A stretch of DNA of 64,000 bases. Source: Piezodorus guildinii. Its lineage: Eukaryota > Arthropoda > Insecta > Hemiptera > Pentatomidae. This document shows positions 52,468 through 63,597 of the stretch, in pieces. How positions within the stretch are numbered: position 1 is the stretch's first letter; each line of letters starts with the position of its first letter. Under the pieces are notes generated by a model. The model was not told where the DNA came from and ran no database searches. It saw only the letters and a program-made list of their open reading frames with translations. The DNA is taken from assembly GCA_023052935.1 (NCBI GenBank), contig CM041292.1, forward strand, positions 139,886,951-139,950,950, read 5' to 3'. The position numbers and the translations under genes were made by a program.

Positions 52468-54443
52468 CTAATTAATCTGGCGTTCTGTGTTTTACACGTT
52501 CTTAAATATTCTAAAGGTTTGTGATCTGAATATATGAAAAATTTTCTACCGTATAAGTAGGGTCGAAAATGATTGCAAGCCCAAATAATGGCTAAACATT
52601 CCTTTTCCGTTGTTGAGTAATTTTGTTCTGCTTTATTAAGTGTTCTGGATGCAAAACATACAGGGAGTTCTTTTCCATCTTTCTTCTGTGCTAATACTGC
52701 ACCAATGGCGAAATTACTTGCGTCAGTTGTTAAGAAAAAGTCCTGATTGAAATCTGGAATTTTCAAAATGGGGCTACTACATACAAGTTGTTTCAATTTC
52801 TCAAAAGCGTTTTCATATAACTCTGGTTTGATTTCTTTTTGATCTTTTCGAAGACATCTCGTTAATGGGGAAGCTATCTTTGCGTAATTTGGTATCATTT
52901 TCCTATAGAAACCAGTTAATCCTAAAAAGCTTTTAATTTCTTTTTCATTTTTAGGGAGTTTAAAATCTTTTACTGCTTTTATCTTTTCTGGATTAGGTTC
53001 TATGCCGCGTTCGCTGATAATATGTCCGAGGAATAACAATTCTTTCTTGCAAAATTCTGTCTTATCGAGCTGAATCTTTAAGTTATGTTTTTCTAACTTT
53101 TTAAGAGTTTCTTCTAAATGTTTCCAATGATCTTTGTAATTTTCAGAAAAAATTATAATATCGTCCATATAGACTAAAACGTTAATAGAATCTGAAAAAA
53201 TGATATTCATGGCTCTTTGAAACGTTGCTGGGGCATTACTGAGTCCAAATGGCATGCGAAGGAATTCAAAGTGGCCTTGATCTGTAGAAAATGCTGTTTT
53301 TGGGATAGAACTTTCTTCGACTTTTATTTGATGGAAGCCTGAGCAAAGGTCCATTGCTGTAAATATCGTCGCTTTTCCTAATTTGCCTAAAAGGTCTTCA
53401 ATATTAGGAATGGGGAATTTATCCGGGGTTGTTTCTCGATTTAATTTCCTGTAATCAATCACCATTCGTATTTTTCTTTTTCCTGATGCGTCTGGCTTTT
53501 TCGGGACAATCCAAACGGGAGAATTGTAAGGGGAATTGCTGGGTCTTATTATTTTGGATTCTAACATCTTTTTAATTTCTTCCTTAATATTTTCTTTGAA
53601 TTGGTGGGGATATCTGTAATTTTTCGAATATATCGGGTCTTCGGTTTTTGTTTTAATCTTATGCTCCAATAAATCAGTGGCTGAAAGGGGATCATTTTCA
53701 GTCTTAAATACTGATGGATATTTCGATAATAATTTAATTAAATTTGATTTTTCTTGAGGAGGTATATGGTCGGTTCTGATTAGTTGGGGGATTTGTTTTA
53801 TTATTTCATGGTTTCCTTTTTTATTAGAATCTGTTAATTCTACTTCTTCTTTTTGCAAATAGTATAAAGGTAAATATATGGTTTCGTTAACTTTACTGTC
53901 GATTATTATATTTTGATCATAGATGCCAGGTTTAATTTTAATCTTATCATCTTCATAGTCAATAAAATATAGATTTTTATTTTGTTCTACTTTTATCTGA
54001 TTTTCGCCTTCTTTCAAAACTAACTTTAAAACTTCGTCTTCCATAATAAAATCAAACTTTGTATAGCGAGTTTTTATTTTGTTGGTTTCGAAATCGATAT
54101 TAAATTTCATTTCCCTCATTGTCTCATTTCCTAGTAGTATTTCGTAATTGGGACTGAAATTAAATAGATAAAATTTTATTTTTTCGGGGTTTTTAAGAAA
54201 ATTATTTCTGCAATAAACTGAAATAGATTCCGTGCCAAGTTCTTCTCCGGTTGCTGTTTTTATTGTAAAATTTTCTTTTTCTCTTTCAACATCTGGTGGT
54301 ACAATGTCTGGTCTTATATAATTCTTCCAAGATCCGGTATCAATAAGCCATTTACGATTCGCGTGGTCTATAACATAAGGCAGTTGGCTTTTATTCTCTT
54401 CTTTTATGTGTTTTGATTGTCTGGCGGGCCTTTCTCTAAAAAA
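52431..54443 (-). CDS. pol: Errantivirus Pol: protease, reverse transcriptase, RNase H
   Basis: Open in the -1 frame from the slippery site to a stop at 52431, about 670 codons. Protease: KWLIDTGSWKNY (active site DTG, here followed by Ser) and YEILLGN. RT: SPYNSPVWIVPKK, MVIDYRKLN, FTAMDLCSGFHQI, FLRMPFGLSNAPATFQ, the catalytic YMDD at 53160-53171, then FLGHIISE and FLGLTGFYRKMI. RNase H: FLTTDASNFAIGAVLA, YSTTEKECLAIIWA and YSDHKPLEYL, with its acids in place. All domains here look functional. The frame ends early at LLLEYFDMT, where one base is gained or lost relative to the integrase frame, so integrase is cut off. Confidence 0.93.
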   Translation of the reverse strand, partial: FFRERPARQSKHIKEENKSQLPYVIDHANRKWLIDTGSWKNYIRPDIVPPDVEREKENFTIKTATGEELGTESISVYCRNNFLKNPEKIKFYLFNFSPNYEILLGNETMREMKFNIDFETNKIKTRYTKFDFIMEDEVLKLVLKEGENQIKVEQNKNLYFIDYEDDKIKIKPGIYDQNIIIDSKVNETIYLPLYYLQKEEVELTDSNKKGNHEIIKQIPQLIRTDHIPPQEKSNLIKLLSKYPSVFKTENDPLSATDLLEHKIKTKTEDPIYSKNYRYPHQFKENIKEEIKKMLESKIIRPSNSPYNSPVWIVPKKPDASGKRKIRMVIDYRKLNRETTPDKFPIPNIEDLLGKLGKATIFTAMDLCSGFHQIKVEESSIPKTAFSTDQGHFEFLRMPFGLSNAPATFQRAMNIIFSDSINVLVYMDDIIIFSENYKDHWKHLEETLKKLEKHNLKIQLDKTEFCKKELLFLGHIISERGIEPNPEKIKAVKDFKLPKNEKEIKSFLGLTGFYRKMIPNYAKIASPLTRCLRKDQKEIKPELYENAFEKLKQLVCSSPILKIPDFNQDFFLTTDASNFAIGAVLAQKKDGKELPVCFASRTLNKAEQNYSTTEKECLAIIWACNHFRPYLYGRKFFIYSDHKPLEYLRTCKTQNARLIRWKLLLEYFDMT

Positions 54444-55534
54444 GAATTATTTGGATCTAATTTTTCTAATTTCTCTCTTAATTCTCTGATTTCTTGGTCT
54501 TTCGGGTCTTCTTGCTGAATTTGGAAATTAGGCTGTTTCGGTTTATTCCCGAATGCGCTAACTGTTCTCATGGATACAGTTGGATTTTCATCTTTCTTAT
54601 TATTATTATAATTTTGATTCCGGTATCGACCTGAACCGTTGAAATACCTTTGTTGTTCTTGACGGGGCCATTGTTGGTAATAATTATTATTATTATTATT
54701 CTGCCGGTAGTCTTGTGGAGGTTCTTGTTGTCGATATTGATGCTCTTGTCTTTGATTATGTGGGTTATACGGGTTATTGGGATTTTGCAAGTTATTAAAT
54801 CGTTTGTGATGTTTTTTATCGAACTTTTTCTTATGGTCGAAGCCTCTTTTGTAATCATGTTCTCCGGGTCTTCTCATATTTCCCGAATTTATGAGGTCAT
54901 CGAAGAGTAGATGGTTCTCATTCTGAATTAAATTTCTCAAATCATCTAATGTTCTTAACTTTTCTGCTTTAGTCATAAGATATGTTCTTATGTGAAGGGG
55001 CATGTTAGTGTAAAAAAAATAAAGAATACTTTTCTCTAATGCGCTAATAATTGTTTCTCTATTTGGTGTGTTTTCTATCCGATGTTTAGAAATTATTAAA
55101 GTGCGGATCTTATCAATTCTTTGAAGGAAATCAAGAGGGTGTTCCTTATGATGTATTTTGTTATTAAATAATTCATGCGATAATTGTTCAATTGAGCGGC
55201 TGTCTCTGAAGGTTCTTTCGAGATAATTTAGTAATTCTTCAACACGACTAAATTCGCACGTTGTATTTATATAATCAGCTTCATCCGTAAGTTTTGCTAA
55301 AAGTTTACTTAATAATCTTTGTTCGTTTAGTTCCTTAAACGAGTTGTCCGGTTTACACACGATTTGGTAAACTTGTCTACAAACTGTCACGAATTTTAAC
55401 AGATTGTGTGGATTTCCATTAAAATTAGGGATATGATCGTAGTCTGCCGATTTAATTTGAAAGCTTGCCATATTTGTAGTTAATGTTAAATTATTTACTC
55501 GCAGGATTAAAGAATTTAAATAATCATCAGACAT
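54404..55534 (-). CDS. gag: Errantivirus Gag
   Basis: 376 residues, the structural protein that builds the particle and packages RNA. Residues 1-220 are predicted mostly helical, with the pattern of Gypsy Gag capsids (YDHIPNFNGNPHNLLKFV near 32, then LNYLERTFRDSRSIEQLSHE and HPLDFLQRIDKIR). There is no CCHC knuckle. Instead residues 220-320 are rich in Asn, Gln, Arg and Tyr with runs of Asn, a basic RNA-binding tail such as errantiviruses have. The C-terminus carries a charged helix (DQEIRELREKLEKLD). The frame is intact. The slippery site for Pol lies 12 codons before the stop. Confidence 0.88.
   Translation of the reverse strand: MSDDYLNSLILRVNNLTLTTNMASFQIKSADYDHIPNFNGNPHNLLKFVTVCRQVYQIVCKPDNSFKELNEQRLLSKLLAKLTDEADYINTTCEFSRVEELLNYLERTFRDSRSIEQLSHELFNNKIHHKEHPLDFLQRIDKIRTLIISKHRIENTPNRETIISALEKSILYFFYTNMPLHIRTYLMTKAEKLRTLDDLRNLIQNENHLLFDDLINSGNMRRPGEHDYKRGFDHKKKFDKKHHKRFNNLQNPNNPYNPHNQRQEHQYRQQEPPQDYRQNNNNNNYYQQWPRQEQQRYFNGSGRYRNQNYNNNKKDENPTVSMRTVSAFGNKPKQPNFQIQQEDPKDQEIRELREKLEKLDPNNSFLEKGPPDNQNT
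54437..54443 (-). promoter_or_regulatory. -1 ribosomal frameshift slippery site T TTT TTA
   Basis: On the minus strand the gag codons TTT TTA are preceded by T, a canonical X XXY YYZ heptamer identical in type to that of HIV-1. A slip of -1 here enters the protease frame, which is open from this point to the RNase H lesion. I did not find an obvious downstream hairpin by eye. Confidence 0.8.
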
Positions 55535-55877
55535 AAAATTACAATAGTAAAGGAAATTAACTTACAAAAATTGAGTACGCTGTCAAAATAATCTTCGACG
55601 GGATGTGAAGATCTGTCCTTGAGCTGGATACCTGACGACAGTGAAGTCCGGCCAAGGTTGAGTGCAGATAAGAGACTTTGCCTGCGTTGCGAGATGCTCG
55701 GGGTGAGTGAACTCGTCCAGAATCTGAAGATCTCGAAGTTGGTAGTCCTCGGTAGGTAAGCCAAAATCTTGAGTCTTCACAGGTGAGGAATCCTAGGCGG
55801 TAGTCCTAATTCTGGATTTGCGGAAAAAGTTCGGATCTGCGGAAACTCGGTTCTTAAAACTGCGATAAAAATATGCA
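55535..55877 (-). other. Errantivirus leader with candidate splice donor
   Basis: Untranslated sequence between primer site and gag. It has short frames of 65-82 codons with no family match. At 55565-55560 the minus strand reads GTAAGT, a consensus splice donor about 26 bp before the gag ATG. It could serve the spliced env message, as in gypsy. Confidence 0.5.
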
Positions 55878-55895
55878 GTCCCTGTTTGGGCGCCA
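55878..55895 (-). promoter_or_regulatory. Primer binding site, tRNA-Lys type
   Basis: Read on the minus strand it is TGGCGCCCAAACAGGGAC, directly after the LTR. It closely resembles the 3' end complement of tRNA-Lys, the primer used by gypsy and by lentiviruses. Confidence 0.88.
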
Positions 55896-56184
55896 ATTTT
55901 GGTGTTCGTACTCGTTATTGTAAAAAAAATATTTTATTTATTCAAAAGTTACAAAATATCGATAATAACACTTTAAAAGACAATAATGACAATCTTGATA
56001 ATAACAATATGGCTATACTAGGTCTGACATAGATTACGTACCGTAATTACTGCGAGGACTTGAAGAGAGTGAGTGTTCCCTGGGAGAAGGGACAGGGTAT
56101 ATAAAGGTTAATAGGACTGCTGAATAAGATTCAAGGAATATGGTGTGATCTGCAGGTGCACTGTGGCCTCATGGTGGCGTGACT
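55896..56184 (-). repeat. 5' LTR of the errantivirus
   Basis: 289 bp. In element orientation it starts AGTCACGCCACC and ends ACCAAAAT directly before the primer site. It contains a TATATA core at 56097-56104 and AATAAA in the last 70 bp. Paired with 48701-48989 at a constant offset of 7195. Confidence 0.95.
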
Positions 56185-59100
56185 AAATACATTTATATTT
56201 TTTCTTTCATTGTTCTTTTGTTTCAATTCTCAAGTAACGAAGTTTTTTTTCAACTGAGCCTAGTATTATGAAAGTAGAAGAAAATATAATAAATCAATAA
56301 TAAAATACCGGAATAATGGTTTCTTCATACTTTTGTTTTAAATATCATTTGTCTCTTTGCCTTTTATTCAACTGTTTTTGAGATAATTTTGATTCCAAAT
56401 ATCAAAGCATCCTAAAATTATAATCTGCAGTTACAATAATGCTCTTCCAAGTTTATTCTGTTGCCTGGAAAAATACTTTTCCATTTTTTTTCATCATTCT
56501 TTTGTTTCGATTTCTAAGTAACGATAATGTTTTCAGATACTTACCTCAGTCTACTACTAATAAAATAGAAGAAAATATAATAAATAAACGAGAAAATACC
56601 GAAATAATGGTTTCTTCATACTTTTGTTTTAAATATCTTTTGTCTCTTCGCCTTTTATTCAACTATCTTTGAGAAAATTCTGTTTCCGAATATCAAAGTG
56701 TCCTAAAATTCTAATCTGCAGTTACAACAATGCTTTATCAAGTTTATTCTGTTCTCTAAAGAAATACATTTATATTTTTTTTCATTGTTCATTTGTTTCA
56801 ATTCTCAAGTAACGATGTTGTTTTTCAACTGAGCCTAGTATTATGAAAGTAGAAGAAAATATAATAAATAAATGATAAAATACCGATATCATGGTTTCTT
56901 CATACTTTTGTTTTAAATATCTTTTGTCTCTTCGCCTTTTATTCAACTATCTTTGAGAAAATTCTGTTTCCGAATATCAAAGCATCCTAAAATTCTAATC
57001 TGCAGTTACATCAATGCTCTTTCAAGTTTATTCTGTTGCCTGGAAAAATACATTTCTATTTTTTTTTTCATTATTCTTTTGTTTCAATTTCCAAGTAACG
57101 ATGTTGTTCTTCAAATACTTACCTTAGCCTAGTATTATGAAATAGAACAAAATATAATAAATAAATAATAAAATACCCAAATAATGGTTTCTTCATACTT
57201 TTGTTATAAATATCATTTGTCTTTTCGCCTTTTATTCAACTATCTTTGAGAAAATTATGTTTCCATATTTACTGTTGTTCTAAAATTTAGATCTGCAGTT
57301 ACAACAATGCTCTATCAAGTTTATTCTGTTGCCTAGAAAAATACAATTCTATTTATTTTTTTTCATTATACTTTTGTTTTAATTCCCAAGTAACAACGAT
57401 GTTGTTTTTCAAATACTTACCTCAGCCTTGTATTAATAAAATAGAAGAAAATATAATAAATAAAAAATAAAATACCGAAATAATAGTTTCTTCATACTTT
57501 TGTTTCAAATATCATTTGTCTTTTCGCCATTTATTCAAATATTTTTGAGATAATTTTGATTCCAAATATCAAAGCATCCTAAAATTCTAATCTGCAGTTA
57601 CAATAATGCTCTATCAAGTTATCCCGTTGCCTAGAAAAATACATTTCTATATATTTAAAATCATTCTTTTGTTTCAATTTCTAAGTAACAATGTTGTTTT
57701 TAAAATACCTACCTCAGCCTGGTACTAATAAAATAGAAGAAAATATAATAAATAAATGATAAAATACCGAAATAATGGTTTCTTCATACTTTCGTTTTAA
57801 ATATCATTTGTCTTTTCGCCTTTTATTCAACTATTTTTAAGAACATTCCGTTTCCAAATTTACAATTGTACTAAAATTTACATCTGCAGTTACTACAATG
57901 CTCTATCAAGTTTATTCTGTTGCCTAGAAAAATACTATTCTATTTTTTTTTCATTATACTTTTGTTTTAATTCCCAAGTAACGATCATGTTTTCAAATAC
58001 TTCCCCAGCCTAGTACTAATAAAATAGAAGAAAATATAATAAATAAACGATAAAATACCGAAATAATGGTTTCTTTATACTTTTGTTTTAAATATCATTT
58101 GTCTTTTCGCCTTTTATTCAACTATCTTTGAGACAATTATGTTTCCATATTTACTGTTGTTCTAAAATTTAGATCTGCAGTTACAACAATGCTTTATCAA
58201 GTTTATTCTGTTGCCTAGAAAAATACAATTCTATTTATTTTTTTTCATTATACTTTTGTTTTAATTCCCAAGTAACGATGTTGTTTTTCAAATACTTACC
58301 TCAGTATTGTATTAATAAAATAGAAGAAAATATAATAAATAAATAATAAAATACCGAAATAATAGTTTCTTCATACTTTTGCTTCAAATATCATTTGTTT
58401 CTTCTGTTTTTATTCTACTATCTTAGAGAACTTTATGTTTCAAAATTTAGCTCTGTAGTAAAACAATGCTCTATCAAGTTATCCCGTTGCCTAGAAAAAT
58501 ACTTTTTTATATATTTGTCATCATTCTTTTGTTTCAATTTTCAAGTAACGATGTTGTTCTTCAAATACTTACCTTCGCCTAGTATTATGAAATAGAACAA
58601 AATATAATAAATATATAATAAAATACCGGAATAATGGTTTCTTTATACTTTTGTTTTAAATATCATTTGCCTTTTCGCCTTTTATTCAACTATATTCGAG
58701 AAAATTCTGTTTCCAAATTTACAATTGTACTAAAATTTAGATCTGCAGTTAGAACAATGCTCTTTTAGGTTTATTCATTTGCCTGGAACAATATTTTTCT
58801 ATTTTTTTTATCATTCTTTTGTTTCAATTTCTAAGTAACAATGTTGTTTTCAAATACCTACCTCAGCCTAGTACTAATAAAATAGAAGAAAATATAATAA
58901 ATAAACGATAAAATACCGAAATAATGGTTCCTTCATACTTTCGTTTTAAATATCATTTGTCTTTTCGCCTTTTATTCAACTATTTTTGAGAACATTCTGT
59001 TTCCAAATTTACAATTGTACTAAAATTTAGATCTGCAGTTACAATAATACTCTATCAAGTTTATTCTGTTGCCTAGAAAAATACTATTCTATTTTTTTTT

Positions 59101-61481
59101 CATTATACTTTTGTTTCAATTCCCAAATAACGATCATGTTTTCAAATACTTCCCCAGCCTAGTACTAATAAAATAGAAGAAAATATAATAAATAAACGAT
59201 AAAATACCGAAATAATGGTTTCTTCATACTTTCGTTTTAAATATCATTTGTCTTTTCGCCTTTTATTCAACTATTTTTGAGAACATTCTGTTTCCAAATT
59301 TACAATTGTACTAAAATTTAGATCTGCAGTTAAAACAATGCTCTATCAAGTTTATTCTGTTGCCTAGAAAAATACTATTCTATTTTTTTTTTTCATTATA
59401 CTTTTGTTTTAATTCCCAAGTAACGATGTGGTTTTCAAATACATACCTCAGCCTTGTATTAATAAAATAGCTGAAAAGATAATAAATAAATAATAAAATA
59501 CCGAAATAATAGTTTCTTCATACTTTTGTTTCAAATGTCATTTGTTTCTTCTACTTTTATTCTACTATCTTAGAGAAATTTATGTTTTAAAATTTAGATC
59601 TGTATTAAAACTATGCTCTATCACGTTATCCCGTTGCCTAGAAAAATACATTTCTATATTTTTTCATCATTCTTTTGTTTCAATTTCCTTGTAACGATGT
59701 TGTTTTTCAAATACTTACCTTCGCCTAGTATTAAAAAAATAGATGAAAATATAATAAATAAATATTAAAAATACCGAAATAATGGTTTCTTCATACTTTC
59801 GTTTAATATATCATTTGTCTCCGCGCTCTTTATTCAACTGTTTTTGAGATAATTTTGGTTTCAAATATCAAAGCGTCATAATTTTTTAATCTGCAGTTAC
59901 AACAATGCTCTTTCAAGTTTATTCAGTTGCCTGGAATATTACATTTCCATTTTTTTTTCATTTTTCTTTTGTTTCAATTTCTAAGTAACGATGTTGTTCT
60001 TCAAATACTTACCTTCGCCTAGTATTATGAAATAGAACAAAATATAATAAATAAATAATAAAGTACCGGAATAATGGTTTCTTCATACTTTTGTTTTAAA
60101 TATCATTTGTCTCTTCGCCTTTTATTCAACTATATTCGAGAAAATTCTGTTTCCAAATTTACAATTGTACTAAAATTTAGATCTGCAGTTAGAACAATGC
60201 TCTTTTAAGTTTATTCATTTGCCTGGAACAAATTTTTTTTTTTTTCATCATTCTTTTGTTTCAATTTCTAAGTAACAATGTTGTTTTCAAATACCTACAT
60301 CAGCCTAGTATTAATAAAATAGAAGAAAATATAATAAATATATAATAAAATACCGAAATAATGGTTTCTTCATACTTTTGTTTTAAATATCATTTGTCTC
60401 TTCTACTGTTATTCCACTATCTTTGAGAAAATTTTGTTTCCAAATTTACAGTTGTACTAATATTTAAATCTGCAGTCATGATTCCTTAGATATGTTTAGA
60501 AAGTAGGAGGTTTTTTAGCTTGTTATAAGAAACAACACTGCACTGGAATACCAGCAGATACTTCTTTAATAATATTTCTTCATTCTTCATTTAGATTATT
60601 CTTGTGTTACTACGTTTTCTATAGAAGTGTTTTCTGTTGCCTAGAACAAATTCTTCATACATGTGTTTTAAATATCCTCTGTTCCTTCTTATTTTAAACT
60701 ACTATCTTTGAGATAATTTTGCTTCTAAAGTATATTCTGTGTCCTAGAAAAATACATTTATACTTTTTTTCATTATTCTTTTTTATCAATTTCCAAGTAA
60801 CGATGATGTTTTTCAAATACTAACCTTCGCCTAGTATTAAGAAATTATAACAAAATATAATAAATAAATAATAAAATACCGGAATGATAGATTCTTCATA
60901 CTTTTTGATTTAAATATTATTTTTTTCTTCTACTATCTTTGAGATAAGTTTGTTTTCAATTTATAATTCATACTTAAATTTAGATCTGTAGTAAAACAAT
61001 GCTCTTTAAAGTTATCCCGTTGCCTAGAAAAATACATTTCTATATTTTTTTCATCATTCTTTTGTTTCAATTTCTTTGTAACGATGTTGTTTTTTAAATA
61101 CTCACCTTCGCCTTGTATTAAGAAAATAGAAGAAAATATAATAAATAAATATTAAAAATACCGAAATAATGGTTTCTTCATACTTTTGTTTTAAATATCA
61201 TTTGTCTCTGCGCCTTTAATTCAACTGTTTTTGAGATAATTTTGATTCCAAATATCAAAGCTTCCTAAAATTCTAATCTGCAGTTACAACAATGCGATTT
61301 CAAGTTTATTCTGTTGCCTGGACAAAAACATTTCTATTTTTATTTTCATTATTCTTTTGTTTCAATTTCCAAGTTACGATGTTGTTCTTCAAATACTTAC
61401 CTTCGCCTAGTATTATGAAAATAGAACAAAATATAATAAAAAAAATAATAAAATACCGGTATAATGGTTTCTTCATACTTT
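56185..61481. repeat. Satellite right of the errantivirus
   Basis: Starts with the second half of the split monomer (AAATACATTTATATTTTTTC). The A/B type continues to about 57000. Further right the monomers become more mixed (TTTTCGCCTTTTATTCAACT, GAGAACATTCTGTTTCC), with the 165-bp spacer at 60480. Frames of 66-90 codons are chance. Confidence 0.88.
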
Positions 61482-61716
61482 TGTGTGTTTGTGTTGGTGC
61501 AGTGTGTGTTAGTGTAGTGTGTTTGTGTTGGTGCAGTGTGTGTGTAGTGTATGTGTTGGTGTAGTGTGTGAGTGTAGTGTGTTGTGTGTTTGTGTTAGTG
61601 TTGTGTGTGTGTTAGTGTGAGTGTAGTGTGTGTGTGTGTTTGTGTGTGTTTGTGTGAGTGTAGTGTGTGTGTTTGTGTGAGTGTAGTGTGTGTGTTTGTG
61701 TGAGTTTAGTGTGTTT
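61482..61716. repeat. GT-rich microsatellite inside a monomer
   Basis: About 235 bp of GTGTTTGTGTTGGTGCAGTG-like sequence lie between CTTCATACTTTTGT and TTTTTAAATATCAATTG. The monomer sequence on both sides is complete, so the tract has grown or been inserted at the TTTTGTTTT step. Confidence 0.85.
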
Positions 61717-62232
61717 TTTAAATATCAATTGTCTCTTCTACTTTTATCTATCTTTGAGATAATTCGGTTTCCAAATTTACAATTGTACTAAAATTTAGAT
61801 CTGCAGTTAGAACAATGCTCTTTTAAGTTTATTCATTTGCCTGGAACAATATTTTTCTATTTTTTTTTCATCATTCTTTTGTTTCAATTTCTAAGTAACA
61901 ATGTTGTTTTCAAATACCTACATCAGCCTAGTATTAATAAAATAGAAGAAAATATAATAAATAAATGATAAAAATACCGAAATAATGGTTTCTTCATACT
62001 TTTGTTTTAAATATCATTTGTCTCTTCTACTGTTATTTTACTATCTTTGAGATAAGGTTGTTTTCAATTACAAATTCATACTTTAATTTAGATCTACAGT
62101 TACAACAATGCTCTATCAAGTTTATTCTGTTGCCTTGAAAAATACATTTCCATTTTTTTTTTATCATTCGTTTTTTTCTGATTTCCATGTAACGATGTTG
62201 TTTTACAAATAATTAGCTCACTCTAGTATTAA
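61717..62232. repeat. Satellite between GT tracts
   Basis: Just under two monomers, the last diverged (TTAGCTCACTCTAGTATTAA). Confidence 0.85.
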
Positions 62233-62990
62233 TGGTTTGTGTAGTGCTATTAGCGTTTGTTTGTACTGCATTTCTAAGAGTGTTTGCTGTTAACGTAGTG
62301 ATCGTGTGTGTGTTGTTGGTTGTAGTGCTATTAGTGTTTGTGGGTAAAGGGGTACTGGGAGTGTTTCTGGTTTACGTAGTGATGCGTGTGTTTTGTGTGG
62401 TGCGATTAGTGTTTGTTGTTTGTGTAGTGCTATTAGTGTTGTGGTTAATGTAGTGCTATTAGTGCTTGTGGGTAATGCAGTTATGAGGGTATTTGTGTTT
62501 GGTGTAGTGCTATTAGTGTTTGTGGGTAATGCAGTACTGAGACTGTTTGTGGTTAACGTAGTGATATGTGTGTTCGCGTTAGTTGTAGTGCTATTAATGA
62601 TTGTGGTTAATGCAGTACTGAGAGTTATTCTGGTAAACGTAGTGATATGTGTGTTTGTGGATGGTGTGGTGCTATTAGTGTTTGTGGTTGGTGTAGTGCT
62701 ATTAGTGTTTGTGGGTAATGCAGTATTGAGAGTGTTTATGGTGTGTGTAGTGATATGGGTGTTTGTGTTTGGTGAGTACGTGTGTAGTACGTTTTTTATG
62801 GTGCAGCGTGCTTGTTTATATTTTGTTTATTGTATGTTTTTGTTGGTGTGTAGTATGTGTGTTTTGTGTTGGTGCAGTGTGTGTGTAGTGTATGTGTCGT
62901 TGTAGTGTTTTTGTTAGTGTAGTGTGTGTGTTAGTGTGAGTGTAGTGTGTGTGTTTGTGTTAGTGTAGTGGTGTGTGTTTGTGGTTGATG
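62233..62990. repeat. GT-rich minisatellite, unit ~81-92 bp
   Basis: The motif GTAGTGCTATTAGTGTTTGT recurs at 62241, 62332, 62424, 62450, 62504, 62585 and 62693, spaced mostly 81-92 bp with a few short units. The unit also contains GGTAATGCAGTACTGAGA and AACGTAGTGATATGTGTG. Towards the right it degrades to plain GT repeats and joins the module. The Val-rich frames at 62232 and 62393 only reflect GTG/GTA repetition. Confidence 0.85.
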
Positions 62991-63597
62991 TAGTGTTATG
63001 TACTCAGGAGCCCGGGGGAGCGTAAGACCTCAGCAGCTGCAACCATCAGCTGCCCCTTGCGGGTTTTATTTTACATCTATGTATGTTAAGGTATACGTTA
63101 ATGAAGATTTTATAGTTAGTGCTTTTATCGTGTAACAATCAAAAATCACTAATAATATACAAAGGCTCTTTTGTTCAATTGAAATGAATATAATTCTCAA
63201 AAGTTTTTTTTTTCTGGTTCCTAAATGCTGGTAACCTGAAGTAAAAAAAAAAAAAAAAAATCCTTTACAATTTATCAAACAAAATATGAAAATCCTTTAC
63301 AATTTATCAAACTAAAGATGATGACAGTGACGATAAATACAATGCTATTATCATATATTCTACACCTTGGGGCAGAGTTCCAAACCACCCATGAGTTCCC
63401 CCGGTTTCGTTACCCGTTTTTTATAGTGGAACGGTGTCGCCTCCTGCCTGCAGTAGTTTTCTCAAATGCAATCAGTTCTGCCCTATTTCAACCACTGTAT
63501 TCGAAAAACTATCAATCTAGCATGTTTAAGAAACGGCTGAAAATATTTCGACTTTTGTTCAGGATTCGTTAGATTTGTTTAGAAAGTAGGAGTTTTT
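62991..63597. repeat. GT/GC module, last copy
   Basis: From TTATGTACTCAGGAGCCCG to ATTCGTTAGATTTG. It has a small deletion in the core (CCCATGAGTTCCCCCGGTTT), so this copy is older or independently decayed. The spacer is cut off after AGTAGGAGTTTTTGTA at 63600. Confidence 0.88.

Larger units (their letters stand above)
48701..56184 (-). mobile_element. Errantivirus (env-bearing Gypsy-type endogenous retrovirus), ~7.5 kb
   Basis: A complete element on the minus strand: LTR, tRNA-Lys-type primer site, leader, gag, pol (PR-RT-RNase H-integrase), env, polypurine tract, LTR. It splits a satellite monomer. The flanking bases on the two sides are A-rich (AAA), so a target duplication of 3-4 bp is possible but cannot be placed exactly. 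The two 289-bp LTRs appear identical by eye, which means a recent insertion. Pol and env each carry a frameshift in this copy and integrase lacks its catalytic Glu, so it is not autonomous as read. Confidence 0.95.

Noticed and set aside
62232..62905. Val-rich proteins of 73 and 170 codons, membrane-like
   Set aside because: They translate GTG/GTA/TTT repeats of a minisatellite; hydrophobicity is a product of base composition.
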